DNA from: Arcticibacter pallidicorallinus
Lineage (GTDB): Bacteria > Bacteroidota > Bacteroidia > Sphingobacteriales > Sphingobacteriaceae
DNA: 64,000 bases
Assembly (NCBI RefSeq): GCF_003002875.1
Contig: NZ_PVTH01000001.1
Coordinates: 124,001-188,000, forward strand
Direction of reading: 5' to 3'
The translations under genes were made by a program, and so were the position numbers. Shown one piece after another: positions 9,201 through 20,673 of this stretch (position 1 is its first letter; each line of letters begins with the position of its first letter). Below the pieces are notes generated by a model, which worked only from the letters and a program-made list of their open reading frames with translations, was not told the DNA's origin and did not search any database.

Positions 9201-10465
9201 GTATCCTATTTAATGTACTTTCAAATGCGTTTAAGTTCACACCTGCAGGCGGAATCATCAAGGTAGAAGTGGAAATCCGCCATAGTGAAGATGCAGCGGT
9301 TGGCTCAGGCATAGTGGTTAAAATATCTGATACAGGTATAGGAATAGCACCTGACAAGAAGGATAAGGTGTTTAACCGGTTTTTCCAGGGAGATTCCAAC
9401 ACTTCAACACTAAACCAGGGTAGCGGAATTGGTTTATCGATTACCAAAGAGTTTGTAAAAATGCATGGTGGAAGTATAAGTGTGGTAAGCGAGCAGGGTA
9501 AAGGAAGCTCTTTTATTATTAATTTCCCGTTTGTGTCTGAAAATTTTGCTGAAAAAGCAATTGATAGTGTTACGGCACCAATTGCTGCAGAACAGCAATT
9601 CAATGATAATATTAAGGAACCCGAAACTCCGGTAGTTGAGGACGTACCTGAAAAGGAAGATTTATCAAAGACGGACGTGCCGACGGTTTTACTCGTTGAA
9701 GACAACGATGATTTCAGATTTTACCTTAAAGACAACCTGAAGAGTTTTTACCGCGTTTATGAGGCCTCTAATGGTAAAGAGGGCTGGCAGAAGGCGCTCG
9801 CGCATCATCCACAGATCATTGTTAGCGATATAAGTATGCCTTTTATGGACGGAATAGAACTTTGCAACAAAGTTAAAGCTGACAAACGCACCAGTCATAT
9901 TCCAATCATTTTGTTAACAGCCCTCACGGGCGAAGAGGAACAAATCAGGGGCTTACAAACAGGGGCAAACGATTACATGACGAAGCCATTCAACTTTGAA
10001 ATCCTGAACGCTAAGATCAAAAACTTGCTCGTCCTTAACCGGACACTGAAAGATACCTATACTAAGCAGATCAAAGTGCAGGCTCCCGAATTGGTGATTG
10101 AATCGCAGGGAAACATATTACTCAATAAGATTATGCTGTATCTGGAAGAGAATCTGAATAATCCGAAATTGTCTGTAGAAGACCTCAGCAGACATGTGGG
10201 GATGAGCAGAGTATCTTTATATCACAAGATCTTAGAACTTACCGGCCAGTCTCCGGTGGAGTATATCCGTTCAATCAAATTGGAAAGAGCTGCGGTTCTG
10301 TTGGAGAAAAGCGATCTGAATATTGCGCAAATTTCCTATATGGTAGGGTTTGCCACACCTAACTACTTTGCGAAATCCTTCAAAGCCCGCTTCAATATGC
10401 AGCCGTCTGAATACATGGCAGCTAAGCGGAAAGGTGCAGAGGGTAAGGTAAGGATGGAAAAGTAA
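6236..10465 (+). CDS. Hybrid two-component system sensor/AraC regulator (HTCS)
   Basis: The 1409-aa protein fuses a full two-component pathway. In order: signal peptide or N-terminal anchor (to about 36), about fourteen Reg_prop beta-propeller repeats of the DRxGxxWIGT kind (about 50-720), a Y_Y_Y domain (about 735-805), one membrane helix (about 808-830), HisKA with His881 in LSHEFRTP, HATPase with NAFKFTPAGG, DTGIGIAP and GSGIGLSI, a receiver with Asp1198 in IIVSDISMP and the Lys in MTKPF, then an AraC double HTH (about 1290-1395). Family knowledge: such proteins bind an oligosaccharide in the periplasm and switch on the local utilisation genes. Flanking GH43, GH31, esterase and GH2 genes are the likely regulon. 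ATG 6263 is an alternative start that still leaves the signal peptide. Confidence 0.95.
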   Translation: MVSKRSLVPMLNCLIFKPFSCFCILFLFILQGIYAQEKKINFTSLTSKDGLSSNVVTAILKDRFGIMWFATEDGLNKYDGTSFTVYRHIAGDSSSLPTNEVVALHEDRSGTLWIGTNGGSICSYDRKKDKFRTLSSHKGFNSKNNVIRAIASDYANNLWISNVNGLSVLNPSTGKLSNFLTGPVNSGRLASKTVLCIFEDSKRRIWVGSADGLFLYNRAKNSFSQFINVPGDEGSLPSNAVRSVEEDANGVIWVGTDRGLGMLLPDGRRFKRFRYGEGQGAISSSEIYSVVADRNGGLWLGTEDGISVLDIHSGKVDVYKPDSRNIYSLASKSVRYIYIDDLGTHWVSTYKGGINKSDVNLNLFNLKRSNPFDDRGLSSSNVTSFAEAANGDIFIGTDGGGLNLFDRRTGLFRHFDLKPTNAASAKLAILSLEMSKDGKLWIGTYVNGLFALDVRTGKYEQYAKNGVVKGLINNSVFCLKEDSRGNIWIGTNGDGISVYNPETKVFRSIYKNTSAAGTPRLPTNGYIRAIEEDSRGDIWIGSHGSGLAVFKPQNESFKLYDKTNSRLPNNVVLSVVMDRNKKIWVGTRGGLSLFNEKTGQFTTYSEKDGLSNAAVYEIIEDGRGLLWLSTTSGISSFDPKTKKFHNYNTHNGVQNSNFNSGAGLRTLDGELFFGGQDGFNHFNPANLKTNVEVPSVLVTELKVDNKVAVPGEDSPIDEHITVSRDIYLDYAKNFSLDFVALSYVTSQQYRYAYMLEGFDKSWNHVGQSRTASYTNLDPGDYIFKVRACDADGTKCGEVTSIRIHVKPPFWMTIYAYILYVATALGILLYVRYRGIRNLKRKFEAEQERSKAKQLLEQERKEAERLHELDMLKIKFLTNLSHEFRTPISLIMGPVDTLLSEEKFESGSSHLFMIKRNARRLLNLVNQLLDFRKMEERELKLSLSEGEFVSFVKDVSELFRDLSSRKNIDLVFESQLHYFNTSFDHDKLERILFNVLSNAFKFTPAGGIIKVEVEIRHSEDAAVGSGIVVKISDTGIGIAPDKKDKVFNRFFQGDSNTSTLNQGSGIGLSITKEFVKMHGGSISVVSEQGKGSSFIINFPFVSENFAEKAIDSVTAPIAAEQQFNDNIKEPETPVVEDVPEKEDLSKTDVPTVLLVEDNDDFRFYLKDNLKSFYRVYEASNGKEGWQKALAHHPQIIVSDISMPFMDGIELCNKVKADKRTSHIPIILLTALTGEEEQIRGLQTGANDYMTKPFNFEILNAKIKNLLVLNRTLKDTYTKQIKVQAPELVIESQGNILLNKIMLYLEENLNNPKLSVEDLSRHVGMSRVSLYHKILELTGQSPVEYIRSIKLERAAVLLEKSDLNIAQISYMVGFATPNYFAKSFKARFNMQPSEYMAAKRKGAEGKVRMEK

Positions 10466-10483
10466 AACTTTAAACTCTATAGT

Positions 10484-12913
10484 ATGTCCCAAAAGCAATC
10501 TTTATTTGTTCTGACCCTTTTTATGGTATCTCTCGCTGCTAACTCTCAGGTTCGCATTGTCACGGAATTAAGCAAGGGTTGGAAGTTTGAAAAAGGTCAG
10601 AACGACCAGGCCTATCAGGTGGAGTTTAATGATAAGAATTGGGAAAACGTCAGTGTTCCGCATGACTGGGCAATCTACGGTCCTTTCGATAAGGAGATCG
10701 ATAAGCAAACGGTGGCCATTGTGCAAAACGGGGAGGAAATTCCGACGGAGAAAACCGGCAGAACAGGCTCCCTGCCCTATATTGGCCAAGGCTGGTACAG
10801 AAACCAGTTTGCGCTCCCCGATTATAGTCCCGGGCAAAAGGTAATGATCGTGTTTGAGGGCGCTATGAGCGAACCCAGGGTTTTTATAAACGGAAAAAAA
10901 GTGGGGGAATGGAATTTTGGTTATAACTACTTCTATTTTGATATCACGGAACATATCGAAGCCGGAAAAAAGAACCTGTTAGCCGTTCAGCTGTCTAACA
11001 GGGGGCTATCATCGCGCTGGTACCCGGGAGCCGGCTTATATAGAAAGGTTCAGATCGTAGTAAAAGATCAAGTAAGTATCGATCAATGGGGTACCTATAT
11101 AACAACCCCGTTTATATCCTCCGAGCTCGCTAAAGTAAATATCAAAACAAAGGTGTCGGGGCAGGACGCCCGTTTGGTTACCTCTATCATCAATTCCGAA
11201 GGAGAGACAGTTGCGACGCAAAGTAGTGATATGCCTTATGGTAAAGAGTTCGACCAAAATCTTGCTGTAGACAATCCAAAGCTATGGAGTCCTGAAACAC
11301 CCTATCTCTATAAAGCCGTCACGAAACTATATGTAGGAAACGATCTGAAAGATGAAACGACCACTAGATTCGGGATCCGGGAGATCAGTTACACAGCGGC
11401 TAAGGGCTTTAGCCTTAACGGTGAGGTGCGTAAGTTTAAAGGCGTGTGCCTTCACCATGATCTTGGCCCCCTCGGAGCGGCGATCAATGTAGCGGCTCTG
11501 CGCAGACAGCTACGGATTCTAAAGGACATGGGGTGTGACGCGATAAGAAGTTCGCATAATATGCCTTCCATTGAACAACTAGAGCTATGCGACGAGATGG
11601 GTTTTATGTTTCTAGCGGAGTCTTTTGATGAGTGGGCCAAACCAAAAGTGAAAAATGGATATAACCGCTTTTTCAATACCGATTCGGAAAAAGATATTGT
11701 CAATCTTGTACATGCTACCCGGAATCATCCCTCAATAGTGATGTGGAGTTCGGGGAATGAAGTGCCGGATCAGTATGGTGCCGAAGGCGTAAAACGCGCA
11801 AAATGGCTGCAGGAGATTTTCCATCGCGAGGATCCAACCCGGCCGGTGACGGTAGGGATGGATCAGGTTAAGGCGACAATGGCGTCGGGCTTCGGCGCTT
11901 TGCTGGATGTGCCTGGCCTAAACTATCGTACTCATCTTTACGAAGATGCATATAAGTCTTTTCCACAAGGGTTCATTCTTGGCTCTGAAACTGCTTCTAC
12001 CGTAAGCTCAAGGGGGGTGTATAAGTTCCCTGTGGTGAAAGGAATTGAGAAAACTTATGCTGACAATCAATCATCATCCTACGATCTGGAGTATTGCAGC
12101 TGGTCAAACCTTCCTGAGGATGATTTTATTTTTGAAGACGATAAGCCCTGGGTTATAGGACAATTTGTATGGACAGGTTTCGACTATCTTGGTGAGCCCA
12201 CGCCGTATGATAATTTTTGGCCATCAAGGAGCTCCTATTTCGGAATAAATGATCTGGCAGGTTTACCCAAAGATCGTTTCTACCTCTATCGCAGCAAGTG
12301 GAACAAAAAGGATGAAACCCTGCATATCTTGCCTCACTGGAACTGGGAGGGAAGAGAAGGGCAGACAACGCCGGTGTTTGTTTATACCAATTATGACAGT
12401 GCAGAGCTGTTTATAAATGGTAAGAGCATGGGCGTGCAGAAAAAAAATAGTTCAAGCCCTCAGAGCAGATACCGTCTGATGTGGATGGATGTCAAATATG
12501 AACCAGGAACCCTGAAGGTTATTGCTTACGACAAAGAGGGAAATGCCGCTGCCGAAAAATCGGTGATAACAGCGGGCAAACCAAGTAAGCTTGTACTTGA
12601 AGCAGATCGTACCGAGCTTGATGCAGATGGGAGAGATATGTCCTTTATTACTGTTTCTGTCGTGGATGAGAAGGGGAATCCTTGTGAGACCGCAAACAAC
12701 CAGCTGACTTTCAGCGTTAGCGGCAACGGAACGTACCGTGCGGCGTGTAATGGCGATGCGACTTCCTTAGAGCAGTTTCATCTTCCTACAATGAAACTGT
12801 TTAACGGAAAGCTGGTAGTTCTTGTGCAGTCGGGCAATAAAGCAGGCCCTATCAAATTATCTGTCAAGGGAAGTAAATTAAAGTCTGCTGAACTTGCTCT
12901 TAGGGCAAGATAG
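10484..12913 (+). CDS. GH2 family beta-glycosidase (beta-galactosidase-like), secreted
   Basis: The 809-aa protein starts 18 bp after the sensor gene, so it is probably co-transcribed. A signal peptide (to SQV, about residue 22) is followed by the GH2 sugar-binding jelly-roll (WYRNQFALP, FINGKKVGEWNFGY), the immunoglobulin-like domain, and the TIM barrel. Glu426 in WSSGNEV is the acid/base and Glu502 in ILGSETAS the nucleophile. After the barrel come a DUF4982-like domain (about 620-690) and a C-terminal immunoglobulin-like GH2 domain (about 700-805), the architecture of short exported Bacteroidota GH2 enzymes, not LacZ. Candidate activities are beta-galactosidase, beta-glucuronidase or beta-mannosidase. 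Beta-galactosidase would fit a galactosylated xyloglucan programme with the GH31 enzyme, but this is inference. Confidence 0.88.
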   Translation: MSQKQSLFVLTLFMVSLAANSQVRIVTELSKGWKFEKGQNDQAYQVEFNDKNWENVSVPHDWAIYGPFDKEIDKQTVAIVQNGEEIPTEKTGRTGSLPYIGQGWYRNQFALPDYSPGQKVMIVFEGAMSEPRVFINGKKVGEWNFGYNYFYFDITEHIEAGKKNLLAVQLSNRGLSSRWYPGAGLYRKVQIVVKDQVSIDQWGTYITTPFISSELAKVNIKTKVSGQDARLVTSIINSEGETVATQSSDMPYGKEFDQNLAVDNPKLWSPETPYLYKAVTKLYVGNDLKDETTTRFGIREISYTAAKGFSLNGEVRKFKGVCLHHDLGPLGAAINVAALRRQLRILKDMGCDAIRSSHNMPSIEQLELCDEMGFMFLAESFDEWAKPKVKNGYNRFFNTDSEKDIVNLVHATRNHPSIVMWSSGNEVPDQYGAEGVKRAKWLQEIFHREDPTRPVTVGMDQVKATMASGFGALLDVPGLNYRTHLYEDAYKSFPQGFILGSETASTVSSRGVYKFPVVKGIEKTYADNQSSSYDLEYCSWSNLPEDDFIFEDDKPWVIGQFVWTGFDYLGEPTPYDNFWPSRSSYFGINDLAGLPKDRFYLYRSKWNKKDETLHILPHWNWEGREGQTTPVFVYTNYDSAELFINGKSMGVQKKNSSSPQSRYRLMWMDVKYEPGTLKVIAYDKEGNAAAEKSVITAGKPSKLVLEADRTELDADGRDMSFITVSVVDEKGNPCETANNQLTFSVSGNGTYRAACNGDATSLEQFHLPTMKLFNGKLVVLVQSGNKAGPIKLSVKGSKLKSAELALRAR

Positions 12914-13036
12914 AAGTTCATAGTATTCGCTGTCTAAATAGTAAATCTTCTAAATATCGCCTTCTAAAAAAGCTTCAATGGAAAGAAGCGTCCGTTTTCT
13001 AATTCAATCCTTGTGTCATTTCTTAAAACAAGAACG

Positions 13037-13060
13037 ATATATCGGGAAATTCCGATATAT
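13037..13060. promoter_or_regulatory. Perfect 9-bp inverted repeat, probable ArsR-type operator
   Basis: Arms ATATATCGG (13037-13045) and CCGATATAT (13052-13060) are exact reverse complements around a 6-bp spacer GAAATT. The repeat ends 9 bp before the start codon of the ArsR-type gene and overlaps its -7 box, the expected place for an autorepressor to block transcription. Confidence 0.7.
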
Positions 13061-13065
13061 CTTTG
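13058..13065 (+). promoter_or_regulatory. Bacteroidota -7 box TATCTTTG for the ArsR/OYE operon
   Basis: Exact match to TAnnTTTG. With transcription usually starting about 4-7 bp after the box, the start would fall at or within a few bases of ATG 13070, so the mRNA should be leaderless or nearly so. No clear -33 element was seen. Confidence 0.6.
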
Positions 13066-13069
13066 TGCC

Positions 13070-13369
13070 ATGGATCAGGTAGAAATTTTTAAAGCGCTTT
13101 CAAACAAAACCAGGTTACAGATCCTCATTTGGCTTAAGGATCCCGAGGGGAATTTTCCCGATCAGGACCAATATGGCTTCGATAATGGAGTTTGCGTTGG
13201 CCAGATACAAAAGAAGGCCGGACTTACGCAGTCGACTGTTTCAGAATACTTATCAGTGCTTCAAAGGGCCGGCCTTGTGAAGTCTACAAGGATAGGACAG
13301 TGGACTTATTACCAGCGGAACGAAGAAGCTTTCGCCGCATTGAGCCAACTCCTTCAAACGGATATATAA
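13070..13369 (+). CDS. ArsR-family winged-helix repressor, single cysteine
   Basis: The 99-aa reading from ATG 13070 begins with MDQVEIFKALSNKTRLQILIWL, the standard ArsR first helix; an upstream in-frame GTG at 13013 would include the operator in the coding region and is rejected. The recognition helix is in AGLTQSTVSEYLSVLQRAGL and the wing in GQWTYYQRN. ArsR metal sensors carry ELCVCD; here the region reads GVCVGQ with a single Cys42, so classical thiolate metal binding in that helix is unlikely. A one-cysteine redox or electrophile sensor is possible. The OYE gene follows after 10 bp, forming an operon. The inverted repeat overlapping the promoter suggests autoregulation. Family call strong; ligand unknown. 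Confidence 0.88.
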   Translation: MDQVEIFKALSNKTRLQILIWLKDPEGNFPDQDQYGFDNGVCVGQIQKKAGLTQSTVSEYLSVLQRAGLVKSTRIGQWTYYQRNEEAFAALSQLLQTDI

Positions 13370-13379
13370 TTTTTCAAGA

Positions 13380-14486
13380 ATGAAAACAGACAGCTTATTC
13401 AGGCCTTTCAGCCTGAAATCATTAAATCTTAAGAACCGCATTGTTATGGCACCGATGACGCGTTCTTTTTCTCCTAACGGAGTTCCTACGTCAGACGTTG
13501 CGAAGTATTATCAAAAAAGAGCAGAAGGCGATGTAGGCCTCATCTTGTCCGAAGGTACGGTTATAGAACGTCAGGCATCATCAAATGATCCGAATGTTCC
13601 TCATTTTTACGGAAATGACGGACTTAATGGTTGGCAAAACGTTGTCAACGGTGTTCATCAGGCAGGTGCAAAGATGGCGCCACAGATATGGCATATGGGC
13701 GTTATGGATCCCCACCCTTCTGGCTGGCTTCCTTCTGCGCCTTTTGAAGGTCCGTCGGGCATGGGCCGTCCGGGCTTTGTAAATGGAATCTCCATGACTG
13801 ACTCCGATATTGCTGATACGATTTCCGCATTCGGACGCGCAGCCGCTGACGCTAAAAGGCTGGGTTTTGACAGTGTAGAGCTTCATGGAGCGCACGGCTA
13901 CCTTATTGATCAATTCTTTTGGGAAGAGACAAATAGGCGCAGTGATATCTGGGGAGGAAACACTCTTGCAGAACGGTCCCGGTTTGCAGTAGAGGTAACC
14001 AAAGAGGTGCGCAAACAGGTAGGCGATGATTTTGCCCTAATCCTGCGTATTTCACAGTTTAAGCCCTCATTGTATACCAACCAACTTGCCAAGTCTCCAC
14101 AGGAGATCGAAGCCTGGTTAAATCCCTTAGCCGAGGCGGGAATCGATATATTCCATTGTTCTCAGCGTCGCTTTTGGGAGCCAGAGTTCGAAGGATCAGA
14201 CTTGAACTTTGCCGGATGGGTGAAAAAAGTTACCGGAAGTGCAACAATAACCGTCGGTTCGGTAGGCCTGACAGGTGAGTTTCTGGCAGCCTTTGCTGGA
14301 GAAAGCTCTCAGCCAAGTTCCCTTGATGAGCTTCTTCGCCGTATGGACCGAGGAGACTTTGATCTTGTGGCTGTTGGCAGACCTCTGTTATCTGATCCGA
14401 AATGGGTTAAGAAGATCTATGAGCAACGCACAAATGAGTTGAAGGGCTTTACAAAAGATGCGCTTACAGAACTCGTAATGGAATAA
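13380..14486 (+). CDS. NADH:flavin oxidoreductase, Old Yellow Enzyme family
   Basis: The 368-aa protein shows OYE features along its length: LKNRIVMAPMTRS at the N-terminus, QIWHMG in the FMN-binding barrel, and His169/His172 in VELHGAHGYLIDQFFW, the substrate-binding pair. DLVAVGRPLLSDPKWV near the C-terminus binds the FMN phosphate. No signal peptide, so cytosolic. OYE enzymes use NAD(P)H to reduce activated alkenes, quinones, maleimides or nitro compounds, and often serve in electrophile detoxification. It sits 10 bp behind the ArsR gene; in other bacteria analogous repressor/OYE pairs (for example NemR/NemA) respond to reactive electrophiles. That analogy, together with the single cysteine of the repressor, is inference. 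ATG 13380 has no competing start. Confidence 0.92.
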   Translation: MKTDSLFRPFSLKSLNLKNRIVMAPMTRSFSPNGVPTSDVAKYYQKRAEGDVGLILSEGTVIERQASSNDPNVPHFYGNDGLNGWQNVVNGVHQAGAKMAPQIWHMGVMDPHPSGWLPSAPFEGPSGMGRPGFVNGISMTDSDIADTISAFGRAAADAKRLGFDSVELHGAHGYLIDQFFWEETNRRSDIWGGNTLAERSRFAVEVTKEVRKQVGDDFALILRISQFKPSLYTNQLAKSPQEIEAWLNPLAEAGIDIFHCSQRRFWEPEFEGSDLNFAGWVKKVTGSATITVGSVGLTGEFLAAFAGESSQPSSLDELLRRMDRGDFDLVAVGRPLLSDPKWVKKIYEQRTNELKGFTKDALTELVME

Positions 14487-14499
14487 AAAGGAGTAGACA

Positions 14500-14516
14500 C
14501 GTCATGTTTCATGACG
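14500..14516. terminator. Short hairpin after the OYE gene
   Basis: CGTCATG (14500-14506), loop TTT, CATGACG (14510-14516): a perfect 7-bp stem 14 bp after the stop codon. No T-run follows, so termination is uncertain. Confidence 0.3.
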
Positions 14517-14613
14517 AAGAGTCTTCCGATTGAGCACCCGTGTGAAAGAATGTTAAATTTCTTCTTCCTGTTTTTTTCTTAGGTATCTTTATGTAAGCCT
14601 TAAACCGGAAGAA

Positions 14614-15321
14614 ATGAAATTTAATCTGCTTTTTGTGGTGCTTTTTTTTCGTATAAGTGTGCTGATGGGGCAGCAACAACTCGTAGGTACAGTTGTCGAT
14701 TCTGCGTCCAGGTTGCCATTAAAGAATGTAACCGTTCACAATCAGACGCTGAACACCAAAGCTTTCTCAGATGCAGAAGGAAAGTTCTCTATAGCTGCTC
14801 AGCCAGGTCACTCCATATCGTTTTCGATGTTTGCTCATCAAACTCAGACCATAGGGCTGAACACTCTCCAGCCTCTTAAGGTATTTTTATCTCCCAAAGT
14901 CAACCTTCTCCAGGAAGTGGAAGTCAGACACCTCAAGACGTCACCATCATCCTGGCAAAGTCCCGTTTTTCATGGGCAGTCCATGGTTTATAAAAAAGAA
15001 TATGACGACCCATCAGCCGGAGGCGTTGTGTTCAGGGTCTGGTATTGGAAAAAAGACGAGAAGCGCAGGAAGAAGCGTCTCGAAGCAGAGAAAATGAGGT
15101 CTGTTGAAAGCCGTGTTAAAGAGATTTTTAGTCCGCTTAATATCGGCCTTCACGTTCCGCTTAGGGGAGAAGATTTGAATAACTTCATCTGGCGCTATAC
15201 CCCCTCTCCTGAGACTTTTAGCAGTTCAAACTTTGAGCTGCTATTATACCTGAACGATAGTTACAAGGAGTTTCAGAATCTGCCTGCCAGTGAAAAAATG
15301 ATTCCAAAACTGAGTAAATAA
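14614..15321 (+). CDS. Exported protein with carboxypeptidase-regulatory-like (CarboxypepD_reg) domain
   Basis: The 235-aa protein has a signal peptide (to about residue 20, ending MGQQ). Residues 22-105 form the beta-sandwich seen at the N-terminus of TonB-linked receptors: LVGTVVDSASRLPLKNVTVHN, TKAFSDAEGKFSIAAQPG. The rest (about 110-235) is charged and helical, with a Lys/Arg-rich stretch (WKKDEKRRKKRLEAEKM), and has no recognised motif. Small proteins of this kind are frequent in Bacteroidota and their role is unknown. They lack the plug and barrel, so this is not a truncated receptor: the C-terminal part does not resemble a plug. A near-consensus -7 box (TATCTTTA, 14584-14591) lies 22 bp upstream. 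Gene call firm, function unknown. Confidence 0.75.
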   Translation: MKFNLLFVVLFFRISVLMGQQQLVGTVVDSASRLPLKNVTVHNQTLNTKAFSDAEGKFSIAAQPGHSISFSMFAHQTQTIGLNTLQPLKVFLSPKVNLLQEVEVRHLKTSPSSWQSPVFHGQSMVYKKEYDDPSAGGVVFRVWYWKKDEKRRKKRLEAEKMRSVESRVKEIFSPLNIGLHVPLRGEDLNNFIWRYTPSPETFSSSNFELLLYLNDSYKEFQNLPASEKMIPKLSK

Positions 15322-18546
<3,225 letters not shown>

Positions 18547-18547
18547 G

Positions 18548-20590
18548 ATGACGAAATACGCTTCTCTTCTATTTTGCGCACTGTTGTCCCTATCGGGCAT
18601 CGGTGCGCTTGCAGTTAGCCCTGATAGCATATCCAGCCTCAAAGAAGGTGTTTCTGGTAAACAGATCTTTCGGATTAACAGACCCGACTTGAATCGAAGC
18701 CCTTATACGGGCATAACGCGGAAGCACTGGAAAGAAGCAGCATTGTACCTGCTGAGTGGGGCCTTCGACTATGTGAAAACGGCCGATGACCCGATGAGGT
18801 TCCCGAAGCAGCCGGGCAAAAGTTACCCTCAGGATGGGAAACCAAACCGGACCGAGAACCTGGAAGGGCTATGCCGAACCATGTTCATGGCCGCTCCGCT
18901 CCTGAAAGATGATCCTTCACTGCAAATCAACGGCTTGGGTATTGGTCCATATTACCGTCATCAATTAAACTTGCTGCTCGACTCCACCAGCAAGTCTTAT
19001 GTTCCCCGAAGGGCTAAGAATGGTGGTCCGAGTCAGACACTCGTAGAGTTTGGCGGTCTTTCTGTTTCCCTCTTTTCCGCCCCTGAAGTATTCTGGGATC
19101 CGCTTCCAAAAGCAGTAAAAGACTCACTCGCCTCAACGATGCTCAGTTATGGAAACGGACCCACTATTGACATGAACTGGAGATTCTTCAATATTTTCAT
19201 TATGAGCTTCTTCAAAAGCCGGGGGTACGAGGTGAACGAAGCTTACCTGAAAGATTTGCTCGAGAAATCCCTGGCCGATTATAAGGGGGAGGGCTGGTAT
19301 ACAGACAGTCCATATTATGATTATTATAGTATGTGGGCATTCCAGATGTATGGAATGTTATGGACGGAATACTTCGGGAAAGAACATTATCCCGCATACG
19401 CAGACAGGTTCATGAAAAACTTCAACGGTTTGCAGTACAATTATCCCTATATGTTTGCCAGAAGCGGGGAGATGATCATGTGGGGCCGAAGCATTGCTTA
19501 CCGTATGGGAGCAGCAGTTCCCTTTCCGCTGATGGGATTTACAAATGATCCCTCAATCAATTATGGATGGATGCGGCGCATTGCTTCCGGATCGCTCCTT
19601 CAATTTGTGAGAAGTCCCGAATTGCTGCAAGACGGTATCCCAACGTTAGGCTTCTATGGTGCGTTCGAGCCGGCTGTACAACAATACAGCTGTCGTGGAA
19701 GCGTCTTCTGGATGGGTAAGTTATTTCTGGGACTATTTGTGCCAGAAACAAGCGCTTTCTGGACAGCTCAGGAAAATGAAGGAGCCTGGGAGACCGAACT
19801 TAAAAAAGGGCAGGTTTATAACAAATTTGCAGAGGGTTCCAATATCCTCGTTACAGATTATCCAAATATTGGTGCTGCCGAAATCAGAGCATGGTGTTAT
19901 AGCAAGACCCAGGGTTACTATCAGGGAACAGAAAACTATAACCGTCTGTCCTACAACAGTGCCTTCCCATGGCAGGCCGACGGTCCAAACGGTGAAGTCG
20001 CGATGAATTATGTGGTCAAAAACAGGGAAGCTAAGTGGGAAGCTTTCAGAATGTTCAGCTTTAAAAAGTACGAGGACGGGATTTATTACAGGGACGCGGT
20101 GCTTGCTTCTGATGAGCAGGTAAAGATGAATCTTGCAGACATCACCCTTCCGAACGGGATACTGCGTATTGACCGGAATACCAGCACTGTTCCAACAGAA
20201 CTCAGGCTGGGTCATTACGCTTTACCTGCTTTGAACGGTGCAGTCAAAACCCGAACGCTGAAGATAAAGGGTTTGGAGGCGCTGATCATGGATAACGGCG
20301 TCTACCAGCTGGCTCTTGTGCCGTTAAAAGGTTGGGGAAAGCATGAAATAGTAAAGGCTGAAGGACTCCATCCGGAAGCAAAAAATAGTGTAGTTCTCAA
20401 TGTATCCGACAGGTATGTGCCTCAAGGAAAACAAGAAGGTGTTTATGCCACGCTACTGCTTTGGAAAAAGTCGGGAGAAACATGGAGCAACGATGAGCTC
20501 CTGCCTGTTAAACAGCTAAGCTACTCGCCGGTCAGCAATCAGGTCAGCATAACATTTAAAAACAACGGAAGGAAAGTTGTTACTTTTTAG
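18548..20590 (+). CDS. DUF2264 family protein (GH154-like candidate), exported
   Basis: ATG 18548 lies 1 bp after the beta-galactosidase stop and gives a 680-aa protein with a signal peptide ending near residue 23. A longer reading from 18452 lies in the upstream gene and is rejected. The N-terminal half (about 40-400) is an alpha-helical barrel-like domain of the DUF2264 type: [80 protein letters not shown]. Conserved aromatic and acidic residues cluster there. The C-terminal part is beta-rich. From memory, DUF2264 overlaps CAZy family GH154, with reported beta-glucuronidase activity on arabinogalactan; I treat this as likely but unverified. Pairing with a beta-galactosidase agrees with such a side-chain role. 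Confidence 0.75.
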   Translation: MTKYASLLFCALLSLSGIGALAVSPDSISSLKEGVSGKQIFRINRPDLNRSPYTGITRKHWKEAALYLLSGAFDYVKTADDPMRFPKQPGKSYPQDGKPNRTENLEGLCRTMFMAAPLLKDDPSLQINGLGIGPYYRHQLNLLLDSTSKSYVPRRAKNGGPSQTLVEFGGLSVSLFSAPEVFWDPLPKAVKDSLASTMLSYGNGPTIDMNWRFFNIFIMSFFKSRGYEVNEAYLKDLLEKSLADYKGEGWYTDSPYYDYYSMWAFQMYGMLWTEYFGKEHYPAYADRFMKNFNGLQYNYPYMFARSGEMIMWGRSIAYRMGAAVPFPLMGFTNDPSINYGWMRRIASGSLLQFVRSPELLQDGIPTLGFYGAFEPAVQQYSCRGSVFWMGKLFLGLFVPETSAFWTAQENEGAWETELKKGQVYNKFAEGSNILVTDYPNIGAAEIRAWCYSKTQGYYQGTENYNRLSYNSAFPWQADGPNGEVAMNYVVKNREAKWEAFRMFSFKKYEDGIYYRDAVLASDEQVKMNLADITLPNGILRIDRNTSTVPTELRLGHYALPALNGAVKTRTLKIKGLEALIMDNGVYQLALVPLKGWGKHEIVKAEGLHPEAKNSVVLNVSDRYVPQGKQEGVYATLLLWKKSGETWSNDELLPVKQLSYSPVSNQVSITFKNNGRKVVTF

Positions 20591-20673
20591 CCCGGCGTGC
20601 TGTGTTGTAACTCCCATTAGAAATTAGCTATATTCAGTTAACTGGTCGAGGATATATTTAAGGTCGTAAAGAG

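Noticed and set aside
9184-9705. 173-codon minus-strand frame opposite the hybrid sensor
   Set aside because: Antisense of the HATPase and linker region; low-complexity Ser/Pro/Leu composition typical of reverse-strand shadows.
13013-13069. GTG start 57 bp upstream of the ArsR-type gene
   Set aside because: It would place the operator and -7 box inside the coding region; the family N-terminus begins at ATG 13070.
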